Below, one piece after another: positions 41,214 through 49,503 of a DNA stretch of 64,000 bases. The translations under genes were made by a program, and so were the position numbers. Each line of letters starts with the position of its first letter. Position 1 is the first letter of the stretch. Below the pieces are notes generated by a model that worked only from the letters and a program-made list of their open reading frames with translations, was not told where the DNA came from and made no database searches. The DNA comes from Kitasatospora mediocidica KCTC 9733 (GTDB taxonomy: Bacteria > Actinomycetota > Actinomycetes > Streptomycetales > Streptomycetaceae). Location: contig NZ_JQLN01000005.1 of the NCBI RefSeq assembly GCF_000744225.1, positions 1,759,001 to 1,823,000 of the forward strand, in the 5' to 3' direction.

Positions 41214-41711
41214 CTAGCTGCTGTCGGGGCCGTGCACGGCGTCGCGCCAGAGGTCCTCCCAGATCTTCGGGAGCTTCTTCTCTGCGGCTTCGGCGCCGGT
41301 CTTGAAGTACGGGTACTTGGCCTCGACGTGGCGCTTGTAGAGGTTCTGCGGGCCGCCGGCGCCGCCGGACATCACGGCCGCCGATAGGGATTGGCCCTTG
41401 CGGCGGGGCTGCTTCGAGGACTTGATCGAGGCGCGCAGCGAGCCCGAGAGCTTGCCGGGGCCGCCGGCGCGGGTGATGCGGCCCTGGGTGCGATCGACGG
41501 TGATGTTCTCGCCGGTGCGCGAGGACGCGCCGCGGTGGCCCCACCGGGGCCGCCCGCCCATCCGGCCCCGGATCGCGGTCCGGGTCACGCGCTGGGACGC
41601 CTTGAGTGCCTTGATGGTGGCGGCGTCTACCCGGCGTTCCATCCGGGTCAGCGCCTCGCCGATCTCGCGGACGCCGCTCACCCGGCCGCCGACGTCGCTG
41701 TCGTCACTCAC
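41214..41711 (-). CDS. Basic phage morphogenesis protein (possible HK97 gp10-like)
   Basis: A 165-residue, very basic protein (ALKASQRVTRTAIRGRMGGR, GSLRASIKSSKQPRRKGQSL) ending in a helix (KYPYFKTGAEAAEKKLPKIW). The size and the R-A-S-I/aromatic C-terminal pattern are like HK97 gp10-type tail-completion proteins, but its place between tail chaperones and tape measure is unusual for that role. GTG start overlapping the frameshift extension. Confidence 0.6.
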   Translation of the reverse strand: MSDDSDVGGRVSGVREIGEALTRMERRVDAATIKALKASQRVTRTAIRGRMGGRPRWGHRGASSRTGENITVDRTQGRITRAGGPGKLSGSLRASIKSSKQPRRKGQSLSAAVMSGGAGGPQNLYKRHVEAKYPYFKTGAEAAEKKLPKIWEDLWRDAVHGPDSS

Positions 41712-41932
41712 CGCCGCCCCCGTCCTGTTGCGCGTTGCGCCGGGCCTGGGCGACCGCGTCGTCGATGGCGAGCACCCAGTCGAGTTGCTCGGCCGGCAGG
41801 TCTTCCCAGGTGTGGGGCGGTCCGACCACCTGACACAGGCGCCAGAACCGGTATTGCTCCATCGGCAACTGGTCGGCGGTGTACGTGAACTTCCCCTCTA
41901 GCGCTACGCGGAGGCGGTAGAGGGCACGGTAG
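41704..41932 (-). CDS. Tail assembly chaperone extension (-1 frame)
   Basis: Immediately past the end of the chaperone gene, in the -1 frame, lies a well-conserved-looking segment: YRALYRLRVALEGKFTYTAD, QLPMEQYRFWRLCQVVGPPH, DWVLAIDDAVAQARR. It has no good start of its own. This is the gpG/gpGT arrangement of siphoviruses, in which a fraction of ribosomes slip -1 to make a longer chaperone. The TCC-CCT codons at 41,936-41,931 are a possible slip site, though it is not a canonical heptamer. Confidence 0.6.
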
Positions 41933-42356
41933 GGGACGCGTCGTCCATCGTCGGGCGTAGGTCGAGCCCGGCGTCGAGGGCGCCGTCGGCGCACAGCGCC
42001 CGAAGCTCGTCGTAGATCGCGCCGGGCAGGTCCTGTAGGGCGTCGGTGGTGATCGGCCCCTCGAACGACCAGCCCATGACCCGGCCGACGACGGCAAGGT
42101 CGTTGAGCTGGTCGATGGCGTCGTAGGCGTCGGCGCCCATCTGCTGGGCCATGGCCAGGGCTTCGGCCTCGTCGATGTCCTCGACCGACCGCGGGCCGGT
42201 GGCCGATGCTTCCTTGATCACGGCGGCGAACGCCGGGTTGGCGGCGAGGCTCATCTGCAGGCGCCGGGCGGGCCGGCGAAGCCGCTCCGGAACCTCCGAC
42301 GGCTCCCGCAGATCGACCCACGCGCCGGGGCTGGTGGTGAGGTTCACGCGCTTCAC
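41904..42356 (-). CDS. Tail assembly chaperone (gpG-like)
   Basis: A 150-residue helical, acidic protein (EVPERLRRPARRLQMSLA, DEAEALAMAQQMGADAYDAI, QLNDLAVVGRVMGWSFEG) directly between the tail tube and tape measure genes, the place and size of gpG-type chaperones. It starts MKRVNLTTSPGAWVDLREPS. The coding region overlaps the -1 frame extension at its 3' end. It binds tape measure protein during tail assembly. Confidence 0.8.
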   Translation of the reverse strand: MKRVNLTTSPGAWVDLREPSEVPERLRRPARRLQMSLAANPAFAAVIKEASATGPRSVEDIDEAEALAMAQQMGADAYDAIDQLNDLAVVGRVMGWSFEGPITTDALQDLPGAIYDELRALCADGALDAGLDLRPTMDDASPTVPSTASA

Positions 42357-42364
42357 TGTGTCTC

Positions 42365-43339
42365 CTACTTGTAGGTTCCGCTCGGCAGCGCGTTGGTGAG
42401 CGTCGCCTTGATGGGGGAGTAACCGCCGGACGCGCCGGCATCGGCCGCGTTGGCGATGGCCTTAAAGGTGATGGGCAACTCCCAGTACTCCTTTGACGGC
42501 GACGGCGTCGCCTCCGGGTAGTAGATCTGCGAGCAGTGCAGCGCCAGCCCGTTGGCGGTGGCGCCGGCGCCCTGGGTGCACGACACGTCGAGGCTCTGCA
42601 CAGTGCTGGCCTGGTAGGCAGCACGCTGGGTCGAGTCCTCCATGATCGTGGTCAGCTTGCCCTCGACGCTGATGTCGCCGCCCCACACCGACACCGGGTT
42701 CTGGCTGCCGTTGGCCGCCCGGATGACATCGACCTTCCGCTTGATGTTCAACTCGCCGTCCAGAACGCCGATTTGCACACCGGCGAGCTTGGTAAGGATC
42801 GACCAGTTGGCGAACGGCCGCAGGCTGCCCTGTGCCGGTGCGGGCGGTGAGGCGAGGGTGACGAACGCCCAGCCGTCGCCCTTGCCGCTCCATTCGAGCA
42901 AGCCATCGGCGTTCCACTTGAACGTGACTTCGTTGAGCCGCACACCCGGGTACTGCCACGCCCCCAAGTTGGGGTCAACGATCGTCCACGTCTTGCTGAC
43001 GGCCTGGGTGTCGCCGGTGCACAGCACCGAGAACGCGGTCGCGTACGGCGCGGCGGCGCCGGTCACGACGATGTCACCGAGGATGCCGGCCAGCACGTGC
43101 CCGATGCTGTCGGCGAAGACGTCGCCGCCCAGGTCGAGGGTGCTGCCCTTCTGCCCCTGCACGATGCCGTACACCTCGACCGGGGCGCCCCGAATCCCCT
43201 TGTCCTCGCTGTTGTTGACGATGTCCTTCGGGGTGCAGGTCTTCCACGGCACCCACATCGTCGGCGCGGCCGGGATGCCGGGGGTGGCGGCCACTTCGGT
43301 GGCCACGCCGAGCGCCGCGAGATGAGTCGGCTTAGGCAC
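42365..43339 (-). CDS. Major tail tube protein
   Basis: A 324-residue protein just before the tail chaperones. It begins with HLAALGVATEVAATPGIPAA and has beta-rich segments (GSTLDLGGDVFADSIGHVLA, GVRLNEVTFKWNADGLLEWS, SVEGKLTTIMEDSTQ) and a C-terminal PITFKAIANAADAGASG typical of siphophage tail tube proteins. It polymerises into the tail tube. GTG start overlapping the preceding small gene by 8 bp. Confidence 0.85.
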   Translation of the reverse strand: MPKPTHLAALGVATEVAATPGIPAAPTMWVPWKTCTPKDIVNNSEDKGIRGAPVEVYGIVQGQKGSTLDLGGDVFADSIGHVLAGILGDIVVTGAAAPYATAFSVLCTGDTQAVSKTWTIVDPNLGAWQYPGVRLNEVTFKWNADGLLEWSGKGDGWAFVTLASPPAPAQGSLRPFANWSILTKLAGVQIGVLDGELNIKRKVDVIRAANGSQNPVSVWGGDISVEGKLTTIMEDSTQRAAYQASTVQSLDVSCTQGAGATANGLALHCSQIYYPEATPSPSKEYWELPITFKAIANAADAGASGGYSPIKATLTNALPSGTYK

Positions 43340-43544
43340 CGGCGATCACCCCCTCGGGCTCGACCGCCGGGTCGGCGGTGGTGGTCTTGGGAGCGGTGCG
43401 CGCGCGGGTCGCCGGCGGGGCGGGTGTCCATGCGCCGCCGCCGGGGTCGTCGGCGAGTTCGTAGTTCTGGCCCGGGGTCGGAGTGATGCCGAGCGTGGGG
43501 TAGTACCGGCCGTCGTCCGGGCCGGTGTAGAGGAAGGCAGGCAA
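43332..43544 (-). CDS. Small phage structural-region protein
   Basis: A 70-residue protein starting at TTG after CTAGGACC. It begins LPAFLYTGPDDGRYYPTLGI and ends in an Ala/Thr/Pro-rich low-complexity tail. It sits between the tail-completion and tail tube genes and overlaps the tail tube start. Similar short proteins occur at this position in streptomycete phages, but the role is unknown. Confidence 0.6.
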   Translation of the reverse strand: MPAFLYTGPDDGRYYPTLGITPTPGQNYELADDPGGGAWTPAPPATRARTAPKTTTADPAVEPEGVIAGA

Positions 43545-43552
43545 GGGCGGTC

Positions 43553-44035
43553 CTAGATGATCTTGAGACAGTCGATGGTGAGGTCGATCGAGACGTGCCG
43601 CCCGCGGTGCTCGTCGTCCCAACCGGTCGTGTGCGCGGCGCCGGCGGGGCGGGCGCGGTCCACGGCGCCGCCGAGGGAGGGGTCGGAGCGGACGACGGCG
43701 ACGACCAGGTCGGCCAGGGCGCGGGCGCGGGCGAAGGTGCCGGCGGGGTTGTCGCCGCCGCGGTACACATCGACCGTGATGTGCAGCTGGTATTCCTCGC
43801 GCAGCCATCCGGGCCCGCCGCTGCCGACGCCGGATTCGGGGGCGTAGGTCTGGTGGACCTCGCCAACGCTCACGATGTCGTCGGGCTGGTAGGGGCCCGG
43901 GTCGCCGTCGGCGACCAGTAGCTCGCTCGTGGGCGAGGTCGGGTCGGGGGTGAGCGTGGTCTGCAGGTGGGTGAAGATCCACGCGCGGGCGGCGGTGATC
44001 GAGCTTGCGGGGACGGCGCCGATCGGGGTCGTCAT
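43553..44035 (-). CDS. Tail completion/terminator-like protein
   Basis: A 160-residue protein located between the head-tail connector and tail tube genes. Helix-strand pattern ITAARAWIFTHLQTTLTPDP, REEYQLHITVDVYRGGDNPA and RARALADLVVAVVRSDPSLG resembles minor tail terminators of the gpU/HK97 gp10-neighbour type. Its ATG overlaps the connector gene stop (ATGA). Assignment is by position and pattern. Confidence 0.65.
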   Translation of the reverse strand: MTTPIGAVPASSITAARAWIFTHLQTTLTPDPTSPTSELLVADGDPGPYQPDDIVSVGEVHQTYAPESGVGSGGPGWLREEYQLHITVDVYRGGDNPAGTFARARALADLVVAVVRSDPSLGGAVDRARPAGAAHTTGWDDEHRGRHVSIDLTIDCLKII

Positions 44036-44916
44036 GCGATCCCCGGCGGCCGGCGGTAGGGGCCCCAGAGTTCGAGAACCCGGTCGGGCATCGCGAAGCC
44101 GATCGGCACGTGCGTGTCGCCGCCGTCGCCGGCGCCGCCGAAGCGGGGCCGGCCGCCCTGTTGGCTCAGCTGCCACAGGTGGCGGATCAGTTCGAGCGCG
44201 CCGAGCCGGACGGTGTAGGGGACCTGCCCGGCGCGGCCGGCGGTGTACACCACCTTGACGTTCTTCGTGCCGATGGCCCAGAGCGCGGCCTGCCCGCCGA
44301 AGGTGCGGCGCGTTAGCGTGCCGACGTTGTAGTCGGCGGTGAACGCGAACGCGTTCGTTTGGCTGCCGAGAGCCTGCTCGGTGATCGGGAAGGCCGACAG
44401 GCCGTAGTACTCGGTGACCGACTGGACCGAGGCGAGCGGAAGCCAGTCGAGTTCGAGGGTGGTGCCGCCGCCGTCGAGCCACTGCACGTGCTGCTCGGGT
44501 AGGAAGGGCCCGCACACGTCCCTCGCCAACTCGCCCGCGGCGAGGATGAATCCTTGCAGCTCGTCATCCGAACTGTTCGTGTTCTGGGGGATGTTGAGGT
44601 GTGCGCGGACGGAGGCGATATCGACGATCTGCTCGATGGACATCGGGCGGACCTGGAACTGACCTTCGCTGGCGAACGCCACGCCCACGTTGGTGGCGGT
44701 CCACCGGTAGACGTAGACGCCGGCGTGGGCGACGGCCGGCACGATCGCGGTGTAGGTGCCGACGCCGGTTGAGATGGTGGGCGGCGTGGTCACGGTGCCG
44801 TCGGGGGCGGTGACGGTCAGGACGGTCGGCGACCCGTAGGCCGGGGTGCCGGTGTCGTCGAGGACGGTGACCGACAGCGCAACGTCCTGCCCGGTGAAGT
44901 AGATCAACGGCGCCAA
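44032..44916 (-). CDS. Head-tail connector fused to an Ig-like domain
   Basis: A 294-residue protein. Residues about 1-90 look like an Ig-type beta sandwich (LSVTVLDDTGTPAYGSPTVL, GTYTAIVPAVAHAGVYVYRW), and about 95-294 form a gp6-type head-tail connector (VDIASVRAHLNIPQNTNSSD, LTRRTFGGQAALWAIGTKNV, VRLGALELIRHLWQLSQQG). Such connectors are normally about 100-200 residues, so the N-terminal domain is an addition. TTG start. Confidence 0.75.
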   Translation of the reverse strand: MAPLIYFTGQDVALSVTVLDDTGTPAYGSPTVLTVTAPDGTVTTPPTISTGVGTYTAIVPAVAHAGVYVYRWTATNVGVAFASEGQFQVRPMSIEQIVDIASVRAHLNIPQNTNSSDDELQGFILAAGELARDVCGPFLPEQHVQWLDGGGTTLELDWLPLASVQSVTEYYGLSAFPITEQALGSQTNAFAFTADYNVGTLTRRTFGGQAALWAIGTKNVKVVYTAGRAGQVPYTVRLGALELIRHLWQLSQQGGRPRFGGAGDGGDTHVPIGFAMPDRVLELWGPYRRPPGIA

Positions 44917-44932
44917 CCTGGCTCAACCCCTT

Positions 44933-45475
44933 TCAGCGGTAGCGGCGGTGGGCGCGGTGGTGTGCTCCGCTTCGGTGCTGGTGGTGCGCGCCGCGGTGGT
45001 GGGCGGCGGCGTGCCGGTGGTGGGCGGCGTGGTGGTGGGCCAGGTGCCGGCGGCGCTGGTGGCGGTGGTGGGCGGCCTGTAGCCGGTGGTGGTGAAGGGT
45101 GCGGCGGTGCCGGGCCTTGCCGCGCTTGCGGTGTAGGTGGGCGGCGTGGCGCTTCGTGTGCCGCACGTGGCGCCGGTGCTGCACATGGGTGCGGTGCCGC
45201 GGGGCGGCGTGGTGCCGGTGGCGGCCGGTGTGCCGGACATGGCGCGCGTGGCGCAGGTGCTTGCCCTTGGCGTGGTGCTTGAGATGGCGGGCGCGCGGGC
45301 CGCGCGGATGGTGGTGCTTGGCGTGATGGGCGGCCTTGTGATGGTGGCCGTGGGCGCTGGCGCGGCGGCGGTGGGTGCTGCCGACGTGGGAGCGGTGCCC
45401 GGAGTGGGGGCGCCGGGCCCGGTGCTGGGAGCGGACCCGGCGCAGGTGATGGCGAAGCGGGTCCGTGCCGGGCAC
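44933..45475 (-). CDS. Extremely His/Arg-rich basic phage protein
   Basis: A 180-residue product with 56 His, 42 Arg and 8 Lys but only one acidic residue, low in hydrophobics, with repeats such as HHKAAHHAKHHH and AHHRAHRR. The frame has near-complete G/C third positions, unlike the other two frames here, and lies on the same strand between capsid-region and connector genes. GTG start; the ribosome-binding site is weak. It could bind nucleic acid, heparin-like polymers or metal. The alternative frames are Pro/Arg-rich or Thr-rich and have poor codon bias. Confidence 0.65.
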   Translation of the reverse strand: MPGTDPLRHHLRRVRSQHRARRPHSGHRSHVGSTHRRRASAHGHHHKAAHHAKHHHPRGPRARHLKHHAKGKHLRHARHVRHTGRHRHHAAPRHRTHVQHRRHVRHTKRHAAHLHRKRGKARHRRTLHHHRLQAAHHRHQRRRHLAHHHAAHHRHAAAHHRGAHHQHRSGAHHRAHRRYR

Positions 45476-45480
45476 GGCGG

Positions 45481-45819
45481 CTACTTCGCCGACGGGGTGT
45501 CGGCCGGGCCGGCCGGCGGGGTGGTGAACCCGGTCGGGTTCTTCGCTGCGGTCTTCGTGGTCTTCGGGGCGAGCGCCTCGTCGAGGCGGGCACCGACGGC
45601 CTTGATGTCGGTCACGAGCTTGTTCTCGACCTCGGTACCGTCGCCGAGCTTGACGGTCTTGTCCTCGACGACGCCGTGCAGATCGACGATGGCCCGGCGG
45701 GCGTGCGGGGCGATCTTCTCCAGCTCGGCCTTGATCTCGCCGGCGAGCTTCGTCGAGCCGGTGCGCAGCGCGCCCTCAAGCTCGTCGAGCAGGCCCTTGG
45801 CGTAGTTGATCGGGTTCAA
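45481..45819 (-). CDS. Small helical capsid-region protein
   Basis: A 112-residue protein starting at TTG with GGAAGG upstream: LNPINYAKGLLDELEGALRT, then a helical amphipathic stretch (AGEIKAELEKIAPHARRAIV) and an unstructured Thr/Pro/Ala tail. It lies right after the capsid gene and a hairpin terminator. It may be a head accessory or decoration protein; no family is clear. Confidence 0.6.
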   Translation of the reverse strand: MNPINYAKGLLDELEGALRTGSTKLAGEIKAELEKIAPHARRAIVDLHGVVEDKTVKLGDGTEVENKLVTDIKAVGARLDEALAPKTTKTAAKNPTGFTTPPAGPADTPSAK

Positions 45820-45846
45820 CGGGGTTACACCTTCCGGGAGTTGTGA

Positions 45847-45881
45847 GCGGGCCCGACCGTGGAGTAGTCGGCCGGGCCCGC
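45847..45881 (-). terminator. Hairpin after the capsid gene
   Basis: GCGGGCCCG (45847-45855) and CGGGCCCGC (45873-45881) form a 9 bp stem with a 17 nt loop, 25 bp beyond the capsid stop on the transcribed strand. Partial terminators after the capsid gene are common in siphoviruses and raise capsid expression relative to downstream genes. Confidence 0.6.
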
Positions 45882-45905
45882 TAGCGGGGTGGGGGTTGGG
45901 GTGGG

Positions 45906-47264
45906 TCAGAACGCGGGGGTGACGGCGCCGGTGCCGGTGATGATCGCGGTCGAGGACAGGTAGCGGGCGCCCTGGAACGCGACGTAGTTGTAGAGCCGGA
46001 CGAACAGGCTCAGGTTCTGGGCGTATGTCTGCTGGAACGCCTCGGCCTTGATGTCGCCCTCCCACAGGTAGAAGTCGCGGAAGCGGCCGATCAGGATCGC
46101 GTCCTGGTTGGTGCCGGTGCCCAGGTTGGTGGGCATGTTGGCGTCCACGTAGACGGGCAGGCCGAGCATGGAGCCGACCGGGCCCTCGGCGTCGATGCTG
46201 TCCATCGTGCCGAGGTTGTTCATCGGGTGGCCGGCGTTGGGCACGACCAGCGGGCGGCCCTGGGCGTCGGACTGGGCCACCGCCCACCACCAGCGCCGCG
46301 GGTGCATGACGATCGCGGTCGGGGTCTGGAACCGGCTCGTGTTGATCAACTGAATGGCGTTGGCCACTTTGGAGTAGAGCCCGCCGGCGCCGCCGAGCGC
46401 GGGGGTGGCCTGGGTCCACGTCACCGGGATGGTGCCGGCGAGGTTGAGCAGGCCCATGGCGGTGCCGCCGGTGCCGGTCCCGCCGAGCACCTGGCCCGCG
46501 TCGAGCTTCTGGGCGTAGTCGGCCGCGAGGTCTTCGAGGATGATGTCGTCGATGTTGAGCGGCGACTGCTCGACGAGCTGCATCGAGATCGTCTGGCCGC
46601 CGGCCACGGTGTTGACGGATGCCGCGATGCTGGTCGTGGTGATGTCGGTCTGCTGGATACCCGTGTTCTGGGTGCCCTGCGGCGCGGTCGCGGTACCAGA
46701 CGCGATCTTGGGGATGTTCAGGCTGTCGGTGCCGGGCGGGATCGCCCCCTGCACGCACAGGTTGGCCGTCACCCGACCCGGACGCACGAACCGGACGAAC
46801 GACTCCTCCAGCTACTCCGGCGGCACGAACTCGCCGCCGGCCCCGTTGACGGTGGAGATCGCGCGCTTCTCGGCGACCATCCGGTCGTTGCGGCGCAGTC
46901 GCTCGGCCGCGGCGTGGTCGCCCTTGCGGGTGGCCAGGAACAGATCCTTGAAGTACGACGCGCCACCGGCGCCGGAGCGGTAGACCGGCTGCTCGACGAC
47001 GCGCAGGTCGGCGGGGCTGCGGTGCTCGCCGGTGGCGGCGAACTTCCGGGCGGTCTCGGCCGCCTTCTCGTCGCGCTCGGCCTGCTCGGTCAGCTCGCCG
47101 ATCCGCTCGTCGAGCGCGCGGATCTCGGCCGTGGTGGTCTTGAAGGTCTCGGCCTCGGCCGGGGTGAGGTCCCGGGCTTCGGCGGTCGGGGTGGCGAGCA
47201 GTGCGTCGAGGTCGGCCTTGACCTGGCCGCGCCGCTCGATCAGGGAAGAGATAAGCGCGGACAA
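45906..47264 (-). pseudogene. HK97-type major capsid protein gene interrupted by an amber codon
   Basis: Two frames in the same register, 46,812-47,264 and 45,906-46,787, join into one 452-codon capsid gene if the TAG at 46,814-46,812 is read. The N-terminal part is the helical delta domain (SLIERRGQVKADLDALLATP ... DERIGELTEQAERDEKAAE) and ends AISTVNGAGGEFVPPE; after TAG comes LEESFVRFVRPGRVTANLCV, then the E-loop and P-domain (TDSLNIPKIASG, MDSIDAEGPVGSMLGLPVYV) to TGTGAVTPAF. A single C-to-G change of TAC would give this stop. TTG start after AGGAGCG. Confidence 0.8.
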
Positions 47265-47380
47265 CTAGCGCTCCTATGTGGTGAGTTGGTGGATGGCAGC
47301 GCCCGCTCGAAGGCTGAGCCGGGGCAGGCGGAAGCGCCCGGCGGCCGGTCGGCCGTCGGGGCGAGCGAAGGGGGGAGGGG

Positions 47381-48061
47381 CTACAGGTCGAGGGCGGCGG
47401 CCTGGGCCTGCCACAGCCGCAGACCCGGCGGCGCGGGGGCGAACTCGACGGCCAGGCGATCGAACAGCGCGCGCCGCTCGTCGGCGGTGAGCCGCTGCAA
47501 GTCCTGCGCCGCGTCGCGGGCGTTCATCTGCGCCGAAGTTGCCGGGTTTGCACCGTAGTTGACAACGCTCACGTCGCCGTGGTCGAGGTCCACGTCGAGG
47601 ATGTCGCGCTGGGAGTAGTCCGGTGACCACTGCTGGGAACGGACCCAGAAACCGAACGACATCTCGTCGAGGTCGCGCCTCGACATGGCGGAGCGCAACC
47701 CCTGCACGTCGGGGTTGGCCGGGTCGAGGTCGGCCTCGACGTGCAGGCCGGTCGAGTCCTCGGCCAGCCGCAGCGTGCCCGACTTGGTGCGCGCCAGGGT
47801 CATGCCGGCGTGGTTGAGCAGGAACGGCACGTCGGCATTCTCGGCAAGGGTGCGGGTGAATGCGCCGGCCCGCACGACTTCGGTGAACGGGCCGAGCCAA
47901 TCCTGCATTTCGTACCCGACTTCGGTGACACTGGCGTATCCCTCGAAGCGGAGCACTTCGCCGCCGGTCCCGTCGGGGGCCGAGCGCAGCTCGTCGCCGC
48001 GGAAGGGAATCGAGCGACGCTCGATCGCGGCCGGCGTGGTGTTGCGGGCGCTGAGATCCAT
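47381..48061 (-). CDS. HK97-family prohead protease
   Basis: A 226-residue serine protease of family S78. Visible landmarks: LRFEGYASVTEVGYEMQDWL, FLLNHAGMTLARTKSGTLRL with the catalytic His, and DLDEMSFGFWV with the catalytic Ser. It matures the capsid delta domain. Its ATG overlaps the portal stop (TGATG). It is placed between portal and capsid as usual. Confidence 0.92.
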   Translation of the reverse strand: MDLSARNTTPAAIERRSIPFRGDELRSAPDGTGGEVLRFEGYASVTEVGYEMQDWLGPFTEVVRAGAFTRTLAENADVPFLLNHAGMTLARTKSGTLRLAEDSTGLHVEADLDPANPDVQGLRSAMSRRDLDEMSFGFWVRSQQWSPDYSQRDILDVDLDHGDVSVVNYGANPATSAQMNARDAAQDLQRLTADERRALFDRLAVEFAPAPPGLRLWQAQAAALDL

Positions 48062-49338
48062 CACGGCTCCATTCCTGACGCTGCGTCGGATTTGGCGGAA
48101 GCGGCGCCCGGGTCGGCGTCCGCGGTCTTCGGGGACGCCGAGGAATTCAGCGGCGCGTTGATGTCGGCCCCCTTGCCGTCGGGCAGCGGGCCGAGGTTCT
48201 CCAGTGCGCGGATCTCGTCCTGTGTCATGATTCCGGCGGTCCTGGCCTGGGTGTAGACGGCGAATCGTCCGGCGGTGTCGGTGCGCAACAGGGCGTCGAG
48301 GTTGAAGCGGGCGACCTGCGGGCGGGGCAGCATCGCGGACCATGCGTCCTCGAACAGGCCCGTCCACGCTTCGAGGGTGTAGCGCAGGAAACCGAGCGAC
48401 TGCTGCTCAATTCCCGTGCCCCAACTGGTCGTTCGGTCCACTTGGCCGAGCATGTGCGGCGGGACCCCGAAAAGCATGGCGATATCGAGGTTCTGGGCCG
48501 CCCTTGTCCCGAGGAATTGCGCGTCCTCGGGGCTGACGCTGATCGGCTTGAACTGGGCGCCGCCGCTCAACACCCCGATGGCGTGGGCGTTTTGCAGCCC
48601 GGCGTGTGAGGCGGTGAACGATTCCTTGAGAGTGCGGGCGCGCTCCTTGTCGAGGTCGCCCGGGACTTCGAGAATGCCGCTCATGTGGGCGCCGTTGCCG
48701 AAGAACCTGCCGCCGAATTCCTCGGCCGCGAGCCCCAGCGAGATGGCGTTGCGGGCGTAGGCGATCAGGCTCATGCCGGTGGCGGCCTCGGGGTGGGACA
48801 TGCCCATCATGTGCACGATGTCGGCAGCCGGTACCGGCTTGCGGTTGACCTGGTAGACGCGCTGCCCGGACCCGGCCGGGTCCCATCCGCAGCGCACCCG
48901 GTCGGGGTGCAGCACCTGCAGGCGGGTCGGGCGGCCGAGGGCGTCGCGGGCGAGGACCAGCGCGTAGGCGTTGCCGCGGAGCAAGAGCGACACCATGAGC
49001 TGCACGAAGCCCACCCGGCGGGTGGGGTAGGCCATGTTGTTGGCGCCGCCGAACGGGTCGCCGACGATGACCGGCGCCGGGTCGATGGTCTCGCGCAGTG
49101 CTCCGCGCATCCGCACGGCGTCGAACGGCAGTCCGGCAACCTTCGTCGAGAGGATGCGCACGCACGCGGCCACCGCGAGCAGGCTCATGGCGGTGTCCTC
49201 GGTCACCGGGACACCGGAGGGGGTGAACGCGGCGAGCGAGCCGTTGCTCGGGATCGCCCACGGGTCGCCGGCGGAGCTGGGCGGGGCGTAGAACCGTTTC
49301 TCCGGGCGGGAGCGGGAGGCGCGACGGAGCAGGCTCAC
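48061..49338 (-). CDS. Phage portal protein
   Basis: A 425-residue HK97-type portal: VTEDTAMSLLAVAACVRILS near the start, FVQLMVSLLLRGNAYALVLA, LQVLHPDRVRCGWDPA, SHPEAATGMSLIAYARNAI, and MLFGVPPHMLGQVDRTTSWG then EQQSLGFLRYTLEAWTGLFE. GTG at 49338 overlaps the small membrane gene stop. It forms the DNA-entry ring of the head. Confidence 0.92.
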   Translation of the reverse strand: MSLLRRASRSRPEKRFYAPPSSAGDPWAIPSNGSLAAFTPSGVPVTEDTAMSLLAVAACVRILSTKVAGLPFDAVRMRGALRETIDPAPVIVGDPFGGANNMAYPTRRVGFVQLMVSLLLRGNAYALVLARDALGRPTRLQVLHPDRVRCGWDPAGSGQRVYQVNRKPVPAADIVHMMGMSHPEAATGMSLIAYARNAISLGLAAEEFGGRFFGNGAHMSGILEVPGDLDKERARTLKESFTASHAGLQNAHAIGVLSGGAQFKPISVSPEDAQFLGTRAAQNLDIAMLFGVPPHMLGQVDRTTSWGTGIEQQSLGFLRYTLEAWTGLFEDAWSAMLPRPQVARFNLDALLRTDTAGRFAVYTQARTAGIMTQDEIRALENLGPLPDGKGADINAPLNSSASPKTADADPGAASAKSDAASGMEP

Positions 49339-49484
49339 CGGTCGATCACCCACCCGGCCAGCAGCAGCGCGCCGCCGAGTACGACCAGCCCGGCGATCGG
49401 GCACCACCACCACGCGGCGGTGTCGAGGGCGACCAGGCCGGCCACGTCGAGCAGGTCGGAGAGCACCTGGCGCGAGAAGCGCAC
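49335..49484 (-). CDS. 49-residue membrane protein
   Basis: A short gene between terminase and portal starting at GTG after AGGGGGTG and ending in GTGA overlap with the portal gene. The product has a helical N-terminus (FSRQVLSDLLDVAGLVALDT) and one hydrophobic helix (GLVVLGGALLLAGWVI). Small membrane proteins at this site are common in streptomycete siphoviruses; function unknown. Confidence 0.65.
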   Translation of the reverse strand: MRFSRQVLSDLLDVAGLVALDTAAWWWCPIAGLVVLGGALLLAGWVIDR

Positions 49485-49503
49485 GGCGCATCACCCCCTT
49501 CGT

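Noticed and set aside
39003..41387. A 794-codon plus-strand frame opposite the tape measure gene
   Set aside because: Composition (Arg/Gly/His/Asp) and lack of motifs are typical of antisense frames in high-GC DNA; the tape measure frame has family motifs and membrane helices.
44904..45593. Pro/Arg-rich and Thr-rich frames overlapping the His-rich gene
   Set aside because: Third-position G/C is poor in these frames compared with the His/Arg frame, and the Pro/Arg frame runs into the neighbouring connector leader.
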